Origin: Ettlia oleoabundans | Taxonomy: Eukaryota > Chlorophyta > Chlorophyceae > Chlamydomonadales | Assembly: GCA_019693395.1 (NCBI GenBank) | Contig: JAAMXP010001782.1 | Location: 17,566-81,565, forward strand | Length of the DNA stretch: 64,000 nt | Direction: 5' to 3' | Shown here: positions 12,601 to 23,930 of the stretch, piece by piece | How positions within the stretch are numbered: position 1 is the stretch's first letter | Layout of the letters: the number at the start of each line of letters is the position of its first letter | Notes under the pieces: generated by a model | The model's input: the letters and a program-made list of their open reading frames with translations, nothing else | Told to the model about the DNA's origin: nothing | Database searches by the model: none | Made by a program: the position numbers and the translations under genes

Positions 12601-13195
12601 ATGGCAAGGACTGATTTTGTGGATTGGAATGGAGTTTGTGAGTCACATTTGGTGATCTAAGTGCCTTGGGCACCCAAGTGTGGGTCACAGTAGCGCAGAA
12701 GAACTCCTTGCTGTTCCTTGCAGTGCTGCGGCGCCACTTCCCTTGTGAGCACGGATGCACCGTTGAGTTGGGGCCGGATGTGCCGGCATACGTGGTGGAT
12801 GCCAACCAGACTCTTCACAAGTACTGCCTCATCACACAGGCAAGGGCATTGTTAGAAGCCTCTAGCCCTAGTTGTGCGAGAGACTGTGGCACACTCTGCA
12901 GCAACTGTGAAACTAGCAGTACCTACTGGTTGTGCCTGCGCTTCGGTTGGCCTATTTGCCCACAGCTGTTGTTTGCTGGGTACCCTCACCGCAGAAGGCA
13001 TCAACGTGCGGCGCCAAACATGCAGCCACGGCCCGGCTATGCCCCTGCCTGCCAATTGCGGCTGAGCAGAAGCAGCGAAAACTGCTGGTCTTACCAGCTA
13101 GCAGCCCAGGGACTGTGCAGAACCAGCCACAGCGTGAGCATTGGCAGCGTAGCGTAACCTCCAGCACAGATACTGACAGGAGCAGCTGGAGATGA
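9685..13195 (+). CDS. GNTI: GT13 N-acetylglucosaminyltransferase I with MGAT5-like C-terminal domain
   Basis: Ten exons: 9685-10101, 10280-10514, 10718-10861, 11055-11122, 11314-11397, 11626-11697, 11880-12139, 12337-12521, 12724-12839, 12995-13195; 593 residues. The chosen ATG gives a type II Golgi layout: five-residue cytosolic tail, one membrane helix (AAIVTLIIFTGLFTFQLLW), then stem. The catalytic domain carries VFAYNRAHYLNQTL, VSQDGNN, the metal-binding VIVEDDMIFSPDF (EDD near residue 211), DPSLWCVSSWNDNG, FPGLGWMM and DHWMRDDEVSKGRDCICPE, all typical of family GT13. It should add beta-1,2-GlcNAc to the Man5 N-glycan core, although a POMGnT-like acceptor cannot be excluded. After the catalytic domain comes an extra Cys-rich region (SCTDVCAEQGMLC, LNTC, HFPCEHGC, LCPCLP) resembling the MGAT5 C-terminus. 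The intron at 12840 starts with GC. Confidence 0.88.
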
Positions 13196-13553
13196 ATAGC
13201 AGTTACAGCAAAGTATGAATGCTTGCCTCACTTAAATCAGTCCCATTACTTGCAAATATATACCTTGAGCACTGCCTCTACATGTTTCATGCTGGCTTAC
13301 AACTGCCGTATTTGGGGTCTGCAGGCCATAACGGTTTAAAGCCTCTGCTGAACATGGGGCTGGTGATACACGTCAGCGCAACAAAAAGGATTATCATGCA
13401 GTGGCAAGGTGTACGTAAGTAACATTCAAGAGTCAATCTGGGGTGTGATACAAGGTGACAACATGCCAGTGGCGTAGGCTGCTTGCGAGTGTACTGAGGG
13501 AGCAGGCTGCCAAACTGCAACTGTAGGCTGGTAGGGGGGCTTCTCCGCTTGGC
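13196..13553. other. Convergent 3' region
   Basis: This lies between the GnT-I stop (+) and the VIM-motif gene stop (-). It is AT-richer sequence with a TTACA at 13297-13301 that could be the poly(A) signal of the minus gene. I see no further exon. Confidence 0.45.
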
Positions 13554-13964
13554 TCACGATAGCCAGTCTTTTGCGGTGTCGTTGCTGACAACCCTCCCCT
13601 GCGCCCGTTCCTCTTGCACCTGCTTCACACTTTTCAAGGCTGCCCTGCCCGCTGCTGTGCCAGCCCACGCCTGTTGCCGTGCTTCTGCCTGTAAACCAGC
13701 CAACAGCAATCCGCAGGGTTAGCAAGAAGGGGTATGTTTGGAGTGTCAAGACATCAGCTTAAAGATGCGCAGCAGAGGTGGAAGCAATGGAATGTCTTGA
13801 GAACCAGATATGGGCAGCATATGGCCTGCACATGGGCTCACCGCTGCCGCTGCTGCCGTGCGAGCCGCCCTGTCCGCTTCAGTGTCCGGCAGCCTGCTGC
13901 GCTGGGCTTGGGAGTAAATTCGAGCGTCCGGCCCAGCACTCTGCTTGCCGCAGCAGGCTCCCAT
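13554..13964 (-). CDS. Small VIM-motif protein, SVIP-like (p97/VCP/Cdc48 interactor)
   Basis: Two exons read leftward, 13964-13842 and 13688-13554, give 85 residues (human SVIP has 77). The N-terminus MGACCGK has Gly2 for myristoylation and adjacent Cys4/Cys5 for palmitoylation, as in SVIP. Residues 35-45 read RTAAAAAAEAR, an exact match to the VCP-interacting motif R-x5-A-A-x-x-R. The motif appears only after splicing because the intron falls inside it. The C-terminal half is basic, helical and ends in NDTAKDWLS. The donor is GCG|GTGAGC and the acceptor TTTACAG, both in phase 0. SVIP-type proteins tether or inhibit p97/Cdc48 at ER-related membranes; that role is inferred from the motif and lipid-anchor layout. 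The gene is divergent from XPC. Confidence 0.68.
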
Positions 13965-14373
13965 CTGTGTTTGGGTTTTGTCGACGGTAGGGATCCTGGA
14001 GCGTGTATCCCGCGCTGGTTGACTTCTGCAGCAAAACCAGCGCAGGTGCACTGCAAGATGAAGTGAATGGCATCTTGGAAGGGCACGCCACAGGTTTGCC
14101 ACAGAACACGGCTTGCTGGTGCCAGCCCAGCATTGCGCCTTCACCTGGTCTCCATGCGGCGTGCTTGCGTCATACAAACACTTCTAGGTGCGCACGTTTT
14201 GCCGCAAGCTTTTTGCAGGGAGCCCTTCGCACCTCGCGCCCTGGATGCGGGTCTCTGCAACCTTGTGACGTTCTTCTAACCAAGCGCACACAAATTTGAT
14301 TGGACAGATGTTTTAAGGCGCTTCAATATTGGGCAAGAGGGCCTGCGTGGTCGATCACTCCCATCAGGGCGAC
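13965..14373. promoter_or_regulatory. Shared 5' region of the SVIP-like gene and XPC
   Basis: About 400 bases separate the two start codons. The segment must hold both promoters and 5' UTRs. I could not pick out a TATA box or other confident element, and no exon fits either gene here. Confidence 0.4.
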
Positions 14374-17300
14374 ATGGCGCCCAAGCGCTCACGAGTTGCA
14401 GCGGCAGAGGCGGAACGGGCAGTCGCTGAGTTGCAGGGACAGAGTCTGGCTGGTGAGCGAATTCCCTGCTATACTTGTGTGTTTGGAGGTGACAACATAC
14501 GCAGCTAAGGCAGCAATTGGCAAACCATTGCTTGTGTGCTTGTGCATGCTCCACCAGTTGCGGCAACAAGCCTGCACGCCCTCCCCTTGCCGCTGCTGTT
14601 GCAGAGACACTTGCCTCTGCGAGTGGCCAGAATGTGGAGCTCTTCCTCGACAGGGCCAGCAAGCGTCGTGCCAGGTTTCCATGTGGCGGAGCTGAGGCCC
14701 CCACTCCCCTGCTCTCGCCTTTTAAGGCGCAGGCGATGGTGATAGAGCCAGGCCTTCCACCCGCACGCAAACAGCAACTCATAGGCGCTTGTGGCGCTGC
14801 CGCAATTGCAGAACTGGATGGTCCAGACCCAGCAAAGGTCGACGACCCTCCTCAATTCGGTGCTGGTGCTATGGACAGCCCTCTGCAGGAGCAGCAGCTG
14901 CGTGATCAAGAGCAGGAGCAGCAGGAGGAGCATCAGGCCGATGAGGAGGATTGGGAGGATGCTTGGGGCGAGGTGGATGAGGATGACGGTGAGGCAAGCA
15001 TGCCAGTTGAGCACCGAGATAGCCCAGGGTCTGCGGCAGGGGGCGACGATGACGATGGTGGGCTTACAATCACCCTCCACCGGGACGGCAGCGAGGAGGG
15101 GGAGGCAAAGGCGTTGCGGAAGGCAGGCAAGGGAGGTAGCAATGGTAGTGCCAGGCGGCAAGGTGTCACCAAGGTGGATCGCTTGAGGGCGCAGCTGGTG
15201 CACCGCTCCCACCTCCTGGCCCTGCTGGCCAGAGGGCTGCTACTGGATGCAGCGGCAAGCGACCTGCTGCTCCAGGCGCAACTGCTGTCTCTGGTGGAAC
15301 CAGGGCCTGCCGCCAAGCTACAGGAGGCACGTAGCGGGCTGGCAGATAGCGCTGATGGCGCCAGTTGCGGCGTTTGTGTCAGCTTGCGTGGCGTGCGGCA
15401 GCAGCTTAGCTGGCTGCGCAGCACCTTCAGGCTTGCCACACCCACAGCACCCAGCGTGGAGGACCCAGTGATTGCAGCAGTTTTAAGAGCACAAGGCCTG
15501 CAAGCGGTGGGGGATGGACTTAGGGAGGCAGTGGCACAGCGCCGCTGCACCGGTGAGCAGCTGGCGGCGCTGTTTGCTGCGGCTCTGCGGGCGCAGGGTG
15601 CAATGGTGCGTTTGGTGCGCGTACTGCAAGCGTCGGCGCTGAAACCCACAGGCAAGTAAGCCGCCATGCATGTTGTGCCGCTAGTGTTGTTGGGTGCTGT
15701 TTTACTGCTGGGGCTGTCCGCGTGCTGGAGTGGAATGCCATGCTTCCTGCACGTGTCATGCTGGGCAAGCTTGAAGCTGGGAAAATGTCGATTGGTGGAT
15801 GCTATGCCGCGTGTGAATGACTTTTGATTTGACGGCCGACTGAGGGCATGTATCCGGTCTCTCCCCTTGCTCTCTGCGGCCTGCAGATGCGCAGCGACAG
15901 CAGCAGCGTGCGGCAGCAGCCTTCTCTCGGAAGTTTGGTGCTTCTGGCTCACGTTACCTGGAGGGAGCAGCAGCGCCGGCAGCAGCGGCAGCTGTCAGTG
16001 GCCCTGCCGCAGCCGGGTGCTGTATTGCTCAGCGTGTGGCGGCCGCCATTGAGGATCTGGTGAGCGGGCGAGCGGCGCGAGAGGTGGATGCTCAACGCGC
16101 CGCCATGGCGCACCGTTGCAATCTGCCGGATGATTCCGCTGTGCACTGCCTGGGACCTCAGGCTGCCATGGCGCTGCTTGGGCCCGACATACAGGCTAGC
16201 CTGCTGCCCAACGGCAGCCTGCTGGTCATTGACGAGAAGCGGGCATGGCAGCAGAAGAAGAAAGCAAAGGCGGAGAGAAAGGCAGCCATGGAGGCGCGCT
16301 GCGCAGCCTACTCGGGTGGCCTCGGCGCCAGTAGCGATGGCGGCTTATCCCGCGCACAAGCGCCTGCCACTGGCAAGGGTGGCGCTGGCAGGGGTGGTAA
16401 GAGCGGGCATGGCCCTGCTGGCGGCAGCAAGAGCGGTACCAGCAGCAAGGGAAAGGCCAGTCGGGGCCCACAAATGTTGCCGAATGCAGCAGCGGCGACA
16501 GTTGCAGCCGCAGGCGGGGCAGGGGGGCCTGCTGCATCCAGCAGCGTCCCCACCACCACGAAGCGGCGGACGTCTGCACCCGCCTCAGCGGCTGTTGCTA
16601 GCAGTGCTGCAACTTGCTTAACGCAGAAGCAGCCTGGAGCCGAGCAGGAGGAAGGTCAGCGGGAAGCACTAGCAGCAGGGCCGAAGCGGAAGCGCAAGGG
16701 TGACCTGGCGGAGGAGGCTGAGCTGGCTGCAGCGCTGGCAGCTTCAGCCCTTGCTACTGACTTGACAGCGGGTGCAACTGACATCAGCAAATTTGCAGCT
16801 GAGGAAAAACTAGCTCCGGGAGAAGATATCAGGTTAGAGGCAAGAGGCAGGAGGCAGATGATATCAGCAAAAGGCATAGGTGATCAGAAGGGGGTGGAGG
16901 GCGCGGCAGAGGAGGGCGCTGCGCTGCTTGTGGCGGGAACTGGCGGCTGCGCCACCATCAGCACACGGCAGCCAGATGTTGGGCAGTGCTGGGTGGAGGT
17001 GTTCTGTTGGAACCCTGATGCAGATGCTGATGATGACGCCAACGTGGTGGGCAGGTCAGTGCCAGCTGGCAGTCGGCTGCTGGATGTGATCACTCCCTGC
17101 CCGTGTACTGCACCAGTATCACACAGGCACGACAGCTGAGGTTGCGCTCAACACTAGCCTTTCTGACACCTACTTTGTTCAAAGTACATTATCTTCTGCC
17201 TGACACCTCTGCATTTCTAGTAGCCTGATCACCCTTGCCTGGCGGCTGTGCGCCGTACGCTGTTGTTGTTTCCGACCAGCTGCCCGCCCGCTCCTGCCCA

Positions 17301-20300
17301 CAGCGCCTGCCTGCCTGCCCGCCCGTCTGCCCGTCTTTGCCACCCTTGTAGGTGGGTGCACGTTGATCCTCTAACCAATGCCGTGGACAAGCCGCTTGAA
17401 GTTGAGGCTAATCTGCCCAGGGAGTACCAGCCGCTGGCGTATGTGGTGGCATTGGCGGGCGCCGGTGCCAAGGACGTCACGCAGAGGTGGCTCTGTGCTG
17501 GGTGGTGTGGCTGGCATGCTTTGTTGGCTGGGCCGGCTGCCTTGGCTTGCTATGCCTGTGGCTTGATCTCCAAAACAACTCGCACTGTGCCCAGTCGGTC
17601 CATGGGTTGTCCTGTGTGGGGCTTGTGAGGCCAGCTTGTGGCTCAGCCACACATGTTTTCTGAGTTCGCTGGCCATCCACAGGCCGCCGCACTTGGCACC
17701 GGAGGGCACCCAGCTCCGCACCCTCCTGCTGCTGCAGGTACACCAGCAACTGGGCAACTGCAGAGAAGCTGCGGGACGAGGACTGGTGGCAGCGCACGCT
17801 GGGCCCGCTGCGCATGCGGGAGGCAGCCGCCAGCATGGCAGCAGGTGCAGCAGGTGGCAGCCTGGACGCCTGCGGAGGAGGGGTGCTGGGGCCGCGAGCT
17901 GCTGCGGCTGCTAGGAGGCAGCAGGAGAAGGCGGCCAAGTCGGGGCGCAGTGCGGCTGAGCTGGCGGCGCAGCGTGAGGATGCTGAGATGGCAGAGAGGG
18001 TGCAGCGGGTGGGTGCTGCATGCTGCTAGCCACAGGTTGGCCTCATTGTGGTGCGGCTGCATGCCATGCCCCACCTGTTCATGATGGATCTCCTGCATGC
18101 CATCAGCAGGCGGGCTGCTGCTGTTTTCCGTGGTTGCCTTGCTATCCATGCTTATCAGGTTGAAGCCAACCAGATCGTATCGCAGCCAGAGCTGCAACTC
18201 TTTGCGCCCTGCACTACGATTAGTTACCCACGTCCTCGCGCTACCACTGACCCTGCTGCCCATGAGTCTTCTGGCTTCCATGATGCCGCTGTCCTGTCCA
18301 TTGGGCGTTGGCGGTGCAGGAGCGGCGCAGCCTGCCCAGCACTATGGAGGGATTCCGCACCCATGCCCTGTATGTACTGGAGCGCCACATACCTAAGTAT
18401 TGGGTGGTGAAGCCGGAGGCAAAGAAGGCGGGCATGCACAGGTGGGCTGCAGACCGCACGGCAGTCAAGTGGCAGTGTTGCGCTGCTCCGTGCCTCTTGC
18501 AACCTAGAACACCCCTGCGGTGTGCACCGTGCTGTGATGTACCGGCGGCACTCGGTCACCCGGTCACACCCGGCCTCCCACCTGGCTCAAACCCACACTT
18601 CTGCCCCTCTGCCTGGCTCCTGCCTGGTCTCCGCGGGGTGTCGAGCCGTTGCATGAGCACAACTTCCACTGTTAATCGCACCTGAGTTGCATGCACCTAG
18701 TCCTCAACTGCCTCCCAGGGGTGAGCCGTACTACCGCCGCACGGATTTGGTGGAGGTGCATACGGCGGGCAGATGGCGGCGCGACTTTGGGCTGGAGGTG
18801 CGTCCCGAAGAGCTGGAGCGGCCTGTAAAACGCGTCAAGCGGCGCGCCTTTGCAGGGACCAAGTCAGCTGCAGCAGCCGCTGCGGCGGCCGCGGCGGGGT
18901 CGCTGCTGGGCGATGATGCAGCGGGGGATGAGGATGAGGATGAGGAGGTGAGGCTATGCTGTGGTCCCTCTGTGCCGCCCGAAGCCTGGGGCTGAAGGAG
19001 GAGAGTGTACCTGCAGCCATAGAGTGTACCTGCAGCCATGGTATGCATTGCTCCTGAGCCTGGGTGGAGTGAGTCCCATGGTGACATGTGACTGTGGGGC
19101 ACTGTTGTTATGTCTCTCTGCCTAGCAGGCCGCAAACAGCAGCTCGGCTGGCCACTTTTTACATGAGCCATGCTGTTGCTCGCCTTGCTGCCCACCTGCA
19201 GGGTGATGGTGCGGGTGGCGGCAGCGGGGACGGCCCCAAGCTGAACCTGCTCTACGGCATGTGGCAGACGCAGGAGTGGCGGCCGGTGCCTGTGGGGGGC
19301 CGCATACCCACCAACGAGCACGGGAACGTGGAGGTGCCGCCCTTTGCATCAGTCATGCCCGAGGGAACGGTGAGGAGCCGCTGCGTGGGCCGCCCTTTGA
19401 GCAAGCCGAGCTTGCGGGGTGGGTTGGAATTTTCTCATCCCTGGCAGTAGCAGCAGCTGCACTGCATTCCTGTGCCCGTCTCTTGGAGGTTTTGCTGCTG
19501 CTGGGAGTTATCCAAATCTTATGTAGATCAAGCAAACTGAGTTGTTTAGCACCACCGCGGTACTGCATGGTACTGCCACACGCCACACGTACCGCAGGTT
19601 CACCTCAACTACCCCTACATCACCCGCACCTGCAAGGCACTGGGTGTGGAGCACGTCCCCGCCCTGGTGGGCTTTGAGCGGCGGCGTGGCGGAAGCTTCC
19701 CCAAGCTGTCGGGCGTGGTGGTGTGGGAGAAGGACCAGCAGCGGGTGATGGACACGTACCTGGCAGCAGAGAGGTAAGGTCCCCTCCTATCCCCTGAACT
19801 GGGCCCTGCAGGTTTTAAAGGCAAGGCGTCGCAAAACGCGGTTGCATGTCAATGGCTGCAGGGAGAAGGAGGAGAAGAAGCGGCTCAAGCGGGAGGCAGA
19901 GGCCGATGCAGCCTGGCGCACGCTGCTGCGTGCTGTGCTTGCGCGCGTGCGCCTGCAGCAAAGCTATGGCCAGCCGGAGCAGCAGGCAGGTGCGGGGGCC
20001 ATGGCAGACGCGGCCGCCGCCTTGCTGCAGCAGAACGTGGCAGCCCCATCAGGACGGGCAAAGCTACACAAAAGTCGGGGTGGTGGCAAGAAAGCAACAG
20101 CAGGCAAGGCAGCAGCCGGGGCGGCTGATGCGGACGTTGTGGTGGATTTGGCAGTCAGCGACTCAGATACAGGCCCCAAAGCTGCCACTGCACCCCCGCA
20201 TGGCCCGGCACGCAGCCTGCAGCAGCTACGCAGCAAGCTACAAGCTGACCTGTCGCCACAGGCACAGCAGGGGAAGCAAGCACGGCAAGCAAGCAAGCAG

Positions 20301-20360
20301 CAGCCACAGCGGGAGCAGTGTCAGCAGCACATGGTGGATGTGGAACAAGAAGACATTTAG
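14374..20360 (+). CDS. RAD4: XPC/Rad4 nucleotide-excision-repair damage sensor
   Basis: Ten exons: 14374-14452, 14605-15651, 15887-17054, 17352-17486, 17738-18008, 18320-18441, 18719-18947, 19202-19369, 19598-19773, 19862-20360; 1297 residues. An acidic N-terminus (EEDWEDAWGEVDEDDG) leads into the transglutaminase-like domain (HRSHLLALLARGLLLDAAAS, VEVFCWNP, WVHVDPLTNAVDKPLEV, DVTQRYTSNW). BHD1 follows (LPSTMEGFRTHALYVLERH, GEPYYRRTDLVEVHT), then BHD2/BHD3 (YGMWQTQEWRPVPVGGRIP, GTVHLNYPYITRTCKALGV, LVGFERRRGGSFPKLSGVVV). The protein recognises helix-distorting DNA damage, inserts a BHD hairpin and recruits TFIIH in global-genome repair. A low-complexity insert of about 300 residues, basic and Ala/Gly/Ser-rich, splits the transglutaminase domain. 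The C-terminal tail is Lys/Gln/Ala-rich. The intron at 15652 has a GC donor. Confidence 0.92.
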
Positions 20361-20914
20361 GGTGCTGTGTTATGGAGCATATAAGTGAATTCCGTATCCC
20401 GTTATCAAACTTCCTGCTTTTTTTCCACCCAGCTCGTAACACTTGTATTTGCCACAAAGGACGGCCCTTGGTGTATCAACAACCTTCAAGGACACGCATG
20501 GGCACGAAAGAGGGCGCAGTATCAATGGCAACTGCATCGGCAGCCACACAGCTCGATGGCCAACAGAACATGCACCGAGCGACTGATCACGCAATCAGCA
20601 TGCTTCTCACATAGTTAATCACCAAGTGCCTCACTGCCATGCGAATGTTGAGGCATTCCCAAAGGGAAGCGGGTTGACACCGCCAGCGGGGTGTGACAGG
20701 ACTTCCGCTACCCTACCGTTTGTAGCATATGTGTGTTACTAAATTGAGACTTCTAAGCGTCTACTAGCTTCCAAGGTTTTGGGAACCGTTGTGCACGACT
20801 CAACAGCGTGTTGATTGTCAGCGACGGCCACCGTGGCAAAATGAGGAGGAGTAGCTTTCACTAAATTCCTGGGAATCTTATATTGAACAATTCATCGCAC
20901 GCAAGGGGACGAGA
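20361..20914. other. XPC 3' UTR and Misato 5' region
   Basis: This intergenic stretch separates two plus-strand genes. It is AT-richer than the genes on either side and carries no ORF with codon bias or splice signals I would trust. No clear poly(A) pentamer or TATA box was found. Confidence 0.45.
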
Positions 20915-23485
20915 ATGTCGAAGGAGGTAATCACCCTCCAGTTCGGCAATTTCGCCAACTATGTCGGGGCGCACTATTGGAACTTTCAGGCAAGTCATCA
21001 AACGGTGCGCGGAAGAGCGCTGCTCACAAAGCATGTTGCCGTGCCTCTTGGTGTCCCGCCTGTTCACGCCCGCCAGCCCACTCCGGTTGCGTTGGAGGTT
21101 GCACACAAGCACAATGCCTGCATCTTTTCTGCAGGACGAGTTACTAGGGCTGCAAGAGGAGCAGCAGGGCACCCGTGGTCCTGCCTGCCAGATAGACAGC
21201 GATGTTCTGTACCGTGAGGGGGAGACGCTGCAAGGGGAGGGCACCTACACGCCCCGCCTGGTGCTGTGGGACCTGAGCGGGGCGCTGGGCGGCGTCAGCA
21301 CACGTGGTTCCCTCTATCGTGACCCTGACCACCATAGTAGTGCTGGCACGGTGTCCACCTGGTCAGGAGGCCAGGAGGTGCATCGCGCTGCACAGGTGTC
21401 AAAGAGCCGCTTTGCCAAGGAACTGGAGGATGAGGCGGAAGGGGAGGGCGGCCAGGAGAATGACATCGATGCAGCAGGGGCAGGAGAGGGAGACGCGACA
21501 GTAGCCCCCAGCGCTCTGCAGGAGGCGGCCAGGCAGCTGGATGGCGGAGGTGCGGGTTTAGGCAGCAGCAGCGGCGGCGGCGGAGTGCGATTTTTCACAG
21601 ACTATTTGAAGGCTCACCTGCACCCCCGCAGCGTGCATCAGCTGGCAAGGGCATGGCATGGACTCACGCCATTCCACAGCTGGGGTGACGGCGGGGAGCA
21701 CTGGCGCAGCCAGGAGCAGCGGGAGGAAATGATGGAGCGCATCAGGTGGGAGGCATGCACGGGTGTCGGGGTGGCTCAACCCTTGTATGTGTTATGCGTT
21801 TGTTAATGGTGGTAGGCACAGAAAGAAGGTGGCAGTTGGCAGCATGCTGCCCATCACCCGAGCCCAAGCATCGAGCACCGCTTTGTGTACCACTGCTGCC
21901 TGCACTCGCCCACCTAGTGCAGGTTTTTTGCCGAGGAGAGTGACCACCTGCAGGGGTTCCAGGTGCTGGCTGATGACGCCTCGGGATGGGGGCAGCTGGT
22001 GGGACACGTTCTGCAGGTGGGTGCACTCATGTTCTGCCGGCTGTGCCATGAGGTCGACTTTCAGCACAAGCAAGAAGCTTGAGCTTCTGTGTTTGGTGGT
22101 TTGGTGGTAAACGGTTTTGGCTGTCGAAGCAGGCAGGCAATCACTCGCAGACCGGCTATGATGTCTGGCCTAGATATACTGCTGTGTGCTGGGTGTGAGG
22201 TGCTGGTTATCCTATGGCTTGGCTGTTGCGGTGCCACAATGCAGGAAGTGCGAGATGAGTACGGTGGCAGCCGCCCCATCATGCTGTTCGCCCTGCGCCC
22301 CCAAGCGCCCGCTGTTCCCGCTCAGCACCAGGGGGACCAGGCGGAGCGGCGGCGCCGGCAGCTGAACGAGGGGCTCAGCCTGTCCCTGCTGGCGCAGCAC
22401 TGCAGCACGTACACTGTGGTGTCGCTGCCAGCAGCGCTGGGAACGCTGCCGCTGCTGAGGTGGCAGCCAGGCAGCTACTACCATGCCAGTGCTGTGTGCG
22501 CCGCAGCACTGGACACTGCCACGCTTCCATACCGCCTGGCAGCTGGGGAGGGGCCGCATGCGCCCATAGGTAAGCCTTCTTCCAGCTTGGTTGTAAACTG
22601 TCGACCCACTACAAGCTGCCCTGGCATGAATGCTGGTCTGCTGGGGTTATAGCATGGCGCTGCTGTGTCTGTTGGTAACGCTGTACTACTATTTTGGCTG
22701 GCTGGCTGCCTCTGTGCGCAACACTCTGTGCCTGCCGCCCTGCAGGACGCTTGGACATGTGGGGGCTTAGCCAGCTGCTCACAGCTCAGCACAGCACACC
22801 GCTTGCAGCGCTGTCCATGGCACTGCCGTGCCCCGCCCTCCCCGCCGACCCGCAGCGGCAACAGCAGCAGGTGGATGTCCGCCTGCGGCAGAGTGCCAGT
22901 GACGCCGTGGCTTTCGCATCAGAGGCACTGGGCAGGGGCAGCGTTGGCAGTGGCAGTACCAGCAGCAGCCCTTTCACCACCCAATGGATGGCCAGTCTCA
23001 CGCCTGGCATTCCATCAGTGGGCGATGGGGGGCGCTTTGCAGAGGCGGTGGTGCTGAGAGGACCCCGGTCTTCTGGCCTGCCATTACATCTAAGTGCCGC
23101 ATCAGACGCGCTGGATGCGGCTTTGGCAGAGGAGCGGCAGCGGTGCGTGCGACATCGAACAATTGTGGCGCAACCGCTGCCGGTGCCGCTCCCCTTCCCC
23201 CACATATTTGCAACTGCTTTGTCCCAACATGGTGACCTTCTTCCGGGCAGCAAGCTGGGTCCGGGCTCCCAGGACCTTGCCTCCTGTGCGGCGCTGACGC
23301 GGCTGGGCACAACGTCAGCCTTTAATATCGTGGTGGGGGCAGTGCGGCGCCAGTTCCTTGCTGCCACCAGCACTACGCAGGGCCAAGCCAATCTGGAGAG
23401 CTGGGGGCTTGGACAGCAAGAAATGCTTGATGTGGATGAGTACCTTAACCAACTAGGGCATGCATACGATGAAGGGGAAGGCTGA
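20915..23485 (+). CDS. MSTO1: Misato/DML1-family tubulin-like protein
   Basis: Five exons: 20915-20989, 21135-21745, 21923-22016, 22245-22569, 22746-23485; 614 residues (human MSTO1 has 570). The N-terminus EVITLQFGNFANYVGAHYWN is the tubulin-like Misato segment II signature. It is followed by IDSDVLYREGETLQGEGTYTPRLVLWDLSGALG, also diagnostic, and FFTDYLKAHLHPRSV. Later parts match the FtsZ/tubulin-like Misato core (RFFAEESDHLQGFQVLADD, EVRDEYGGSRPIMLFAL). Family members act in mitochondrial distribution and fusion, and in flies in spindle and TCP-1/tubulin assembly; the algal role is not known. The first intron begins with GC after CAG and joins exon 1 to exon 2 in phase 0. Low-complexity Gly/Ser and Glu-rich stretches lie in exon 2. 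Confidence 0.9.
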
Positions 23486-23930
23486 CGTGTTGAAGCTGCT
23501 CCCTGTGTGACTGCCACCGGTAACACCGCCACTTGGGATGGCGCTTGTGAATGCAATGTCCTGTGGCTGTGTTGCCTGACCTGGATAGCCTGCAAACGGA
23601 CCAGCAATACAACAAATTGCAGCAGTCGTCTCTGTGCTCTTGTGACGGGTCAGCATGAAGATTGAGCGCAGACGCCGTGCAAAGGGGCGCAGGGCGGTTG
23701 GCGGCAGCACCGTCACAAGGAGGCGGCGGGCCCACTCCCGCGCTCCCGATCGTTGGGACCTTAAAAAACGCAGGAAAACAGTAGCATGTTGATTGTGGAT
23801 GCAGAAACCCATACAGTAGAGACGCAGTACAGATATGAATGAACTTGAGCGAAACCACTGCCAGTTTTGCGGGTCAGGGCAGTTTTTTCCTTTGCAAAAT
23901 TGCGTTTGCTCATTGGGCCCGCCAGCTGCG
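23486..23930. other. Misato 3' UTR and 5' region of the YDP-repeat gene
   Basis: No gene was recognised. An in-frame upstream ATG at 23835 could extend the next protein by 32 residues. The ATG at 23931 gives a more typical transit-peptide start. Confidence 0.4.

Noticed and set aside
14389..15952. Several long ORFs antisense to XPC exons 1-3.
   Set aside because: GC-rich algal exons leave long open frames on the other strand; these show no conserved motifs while the plus strand is clearly XPC.
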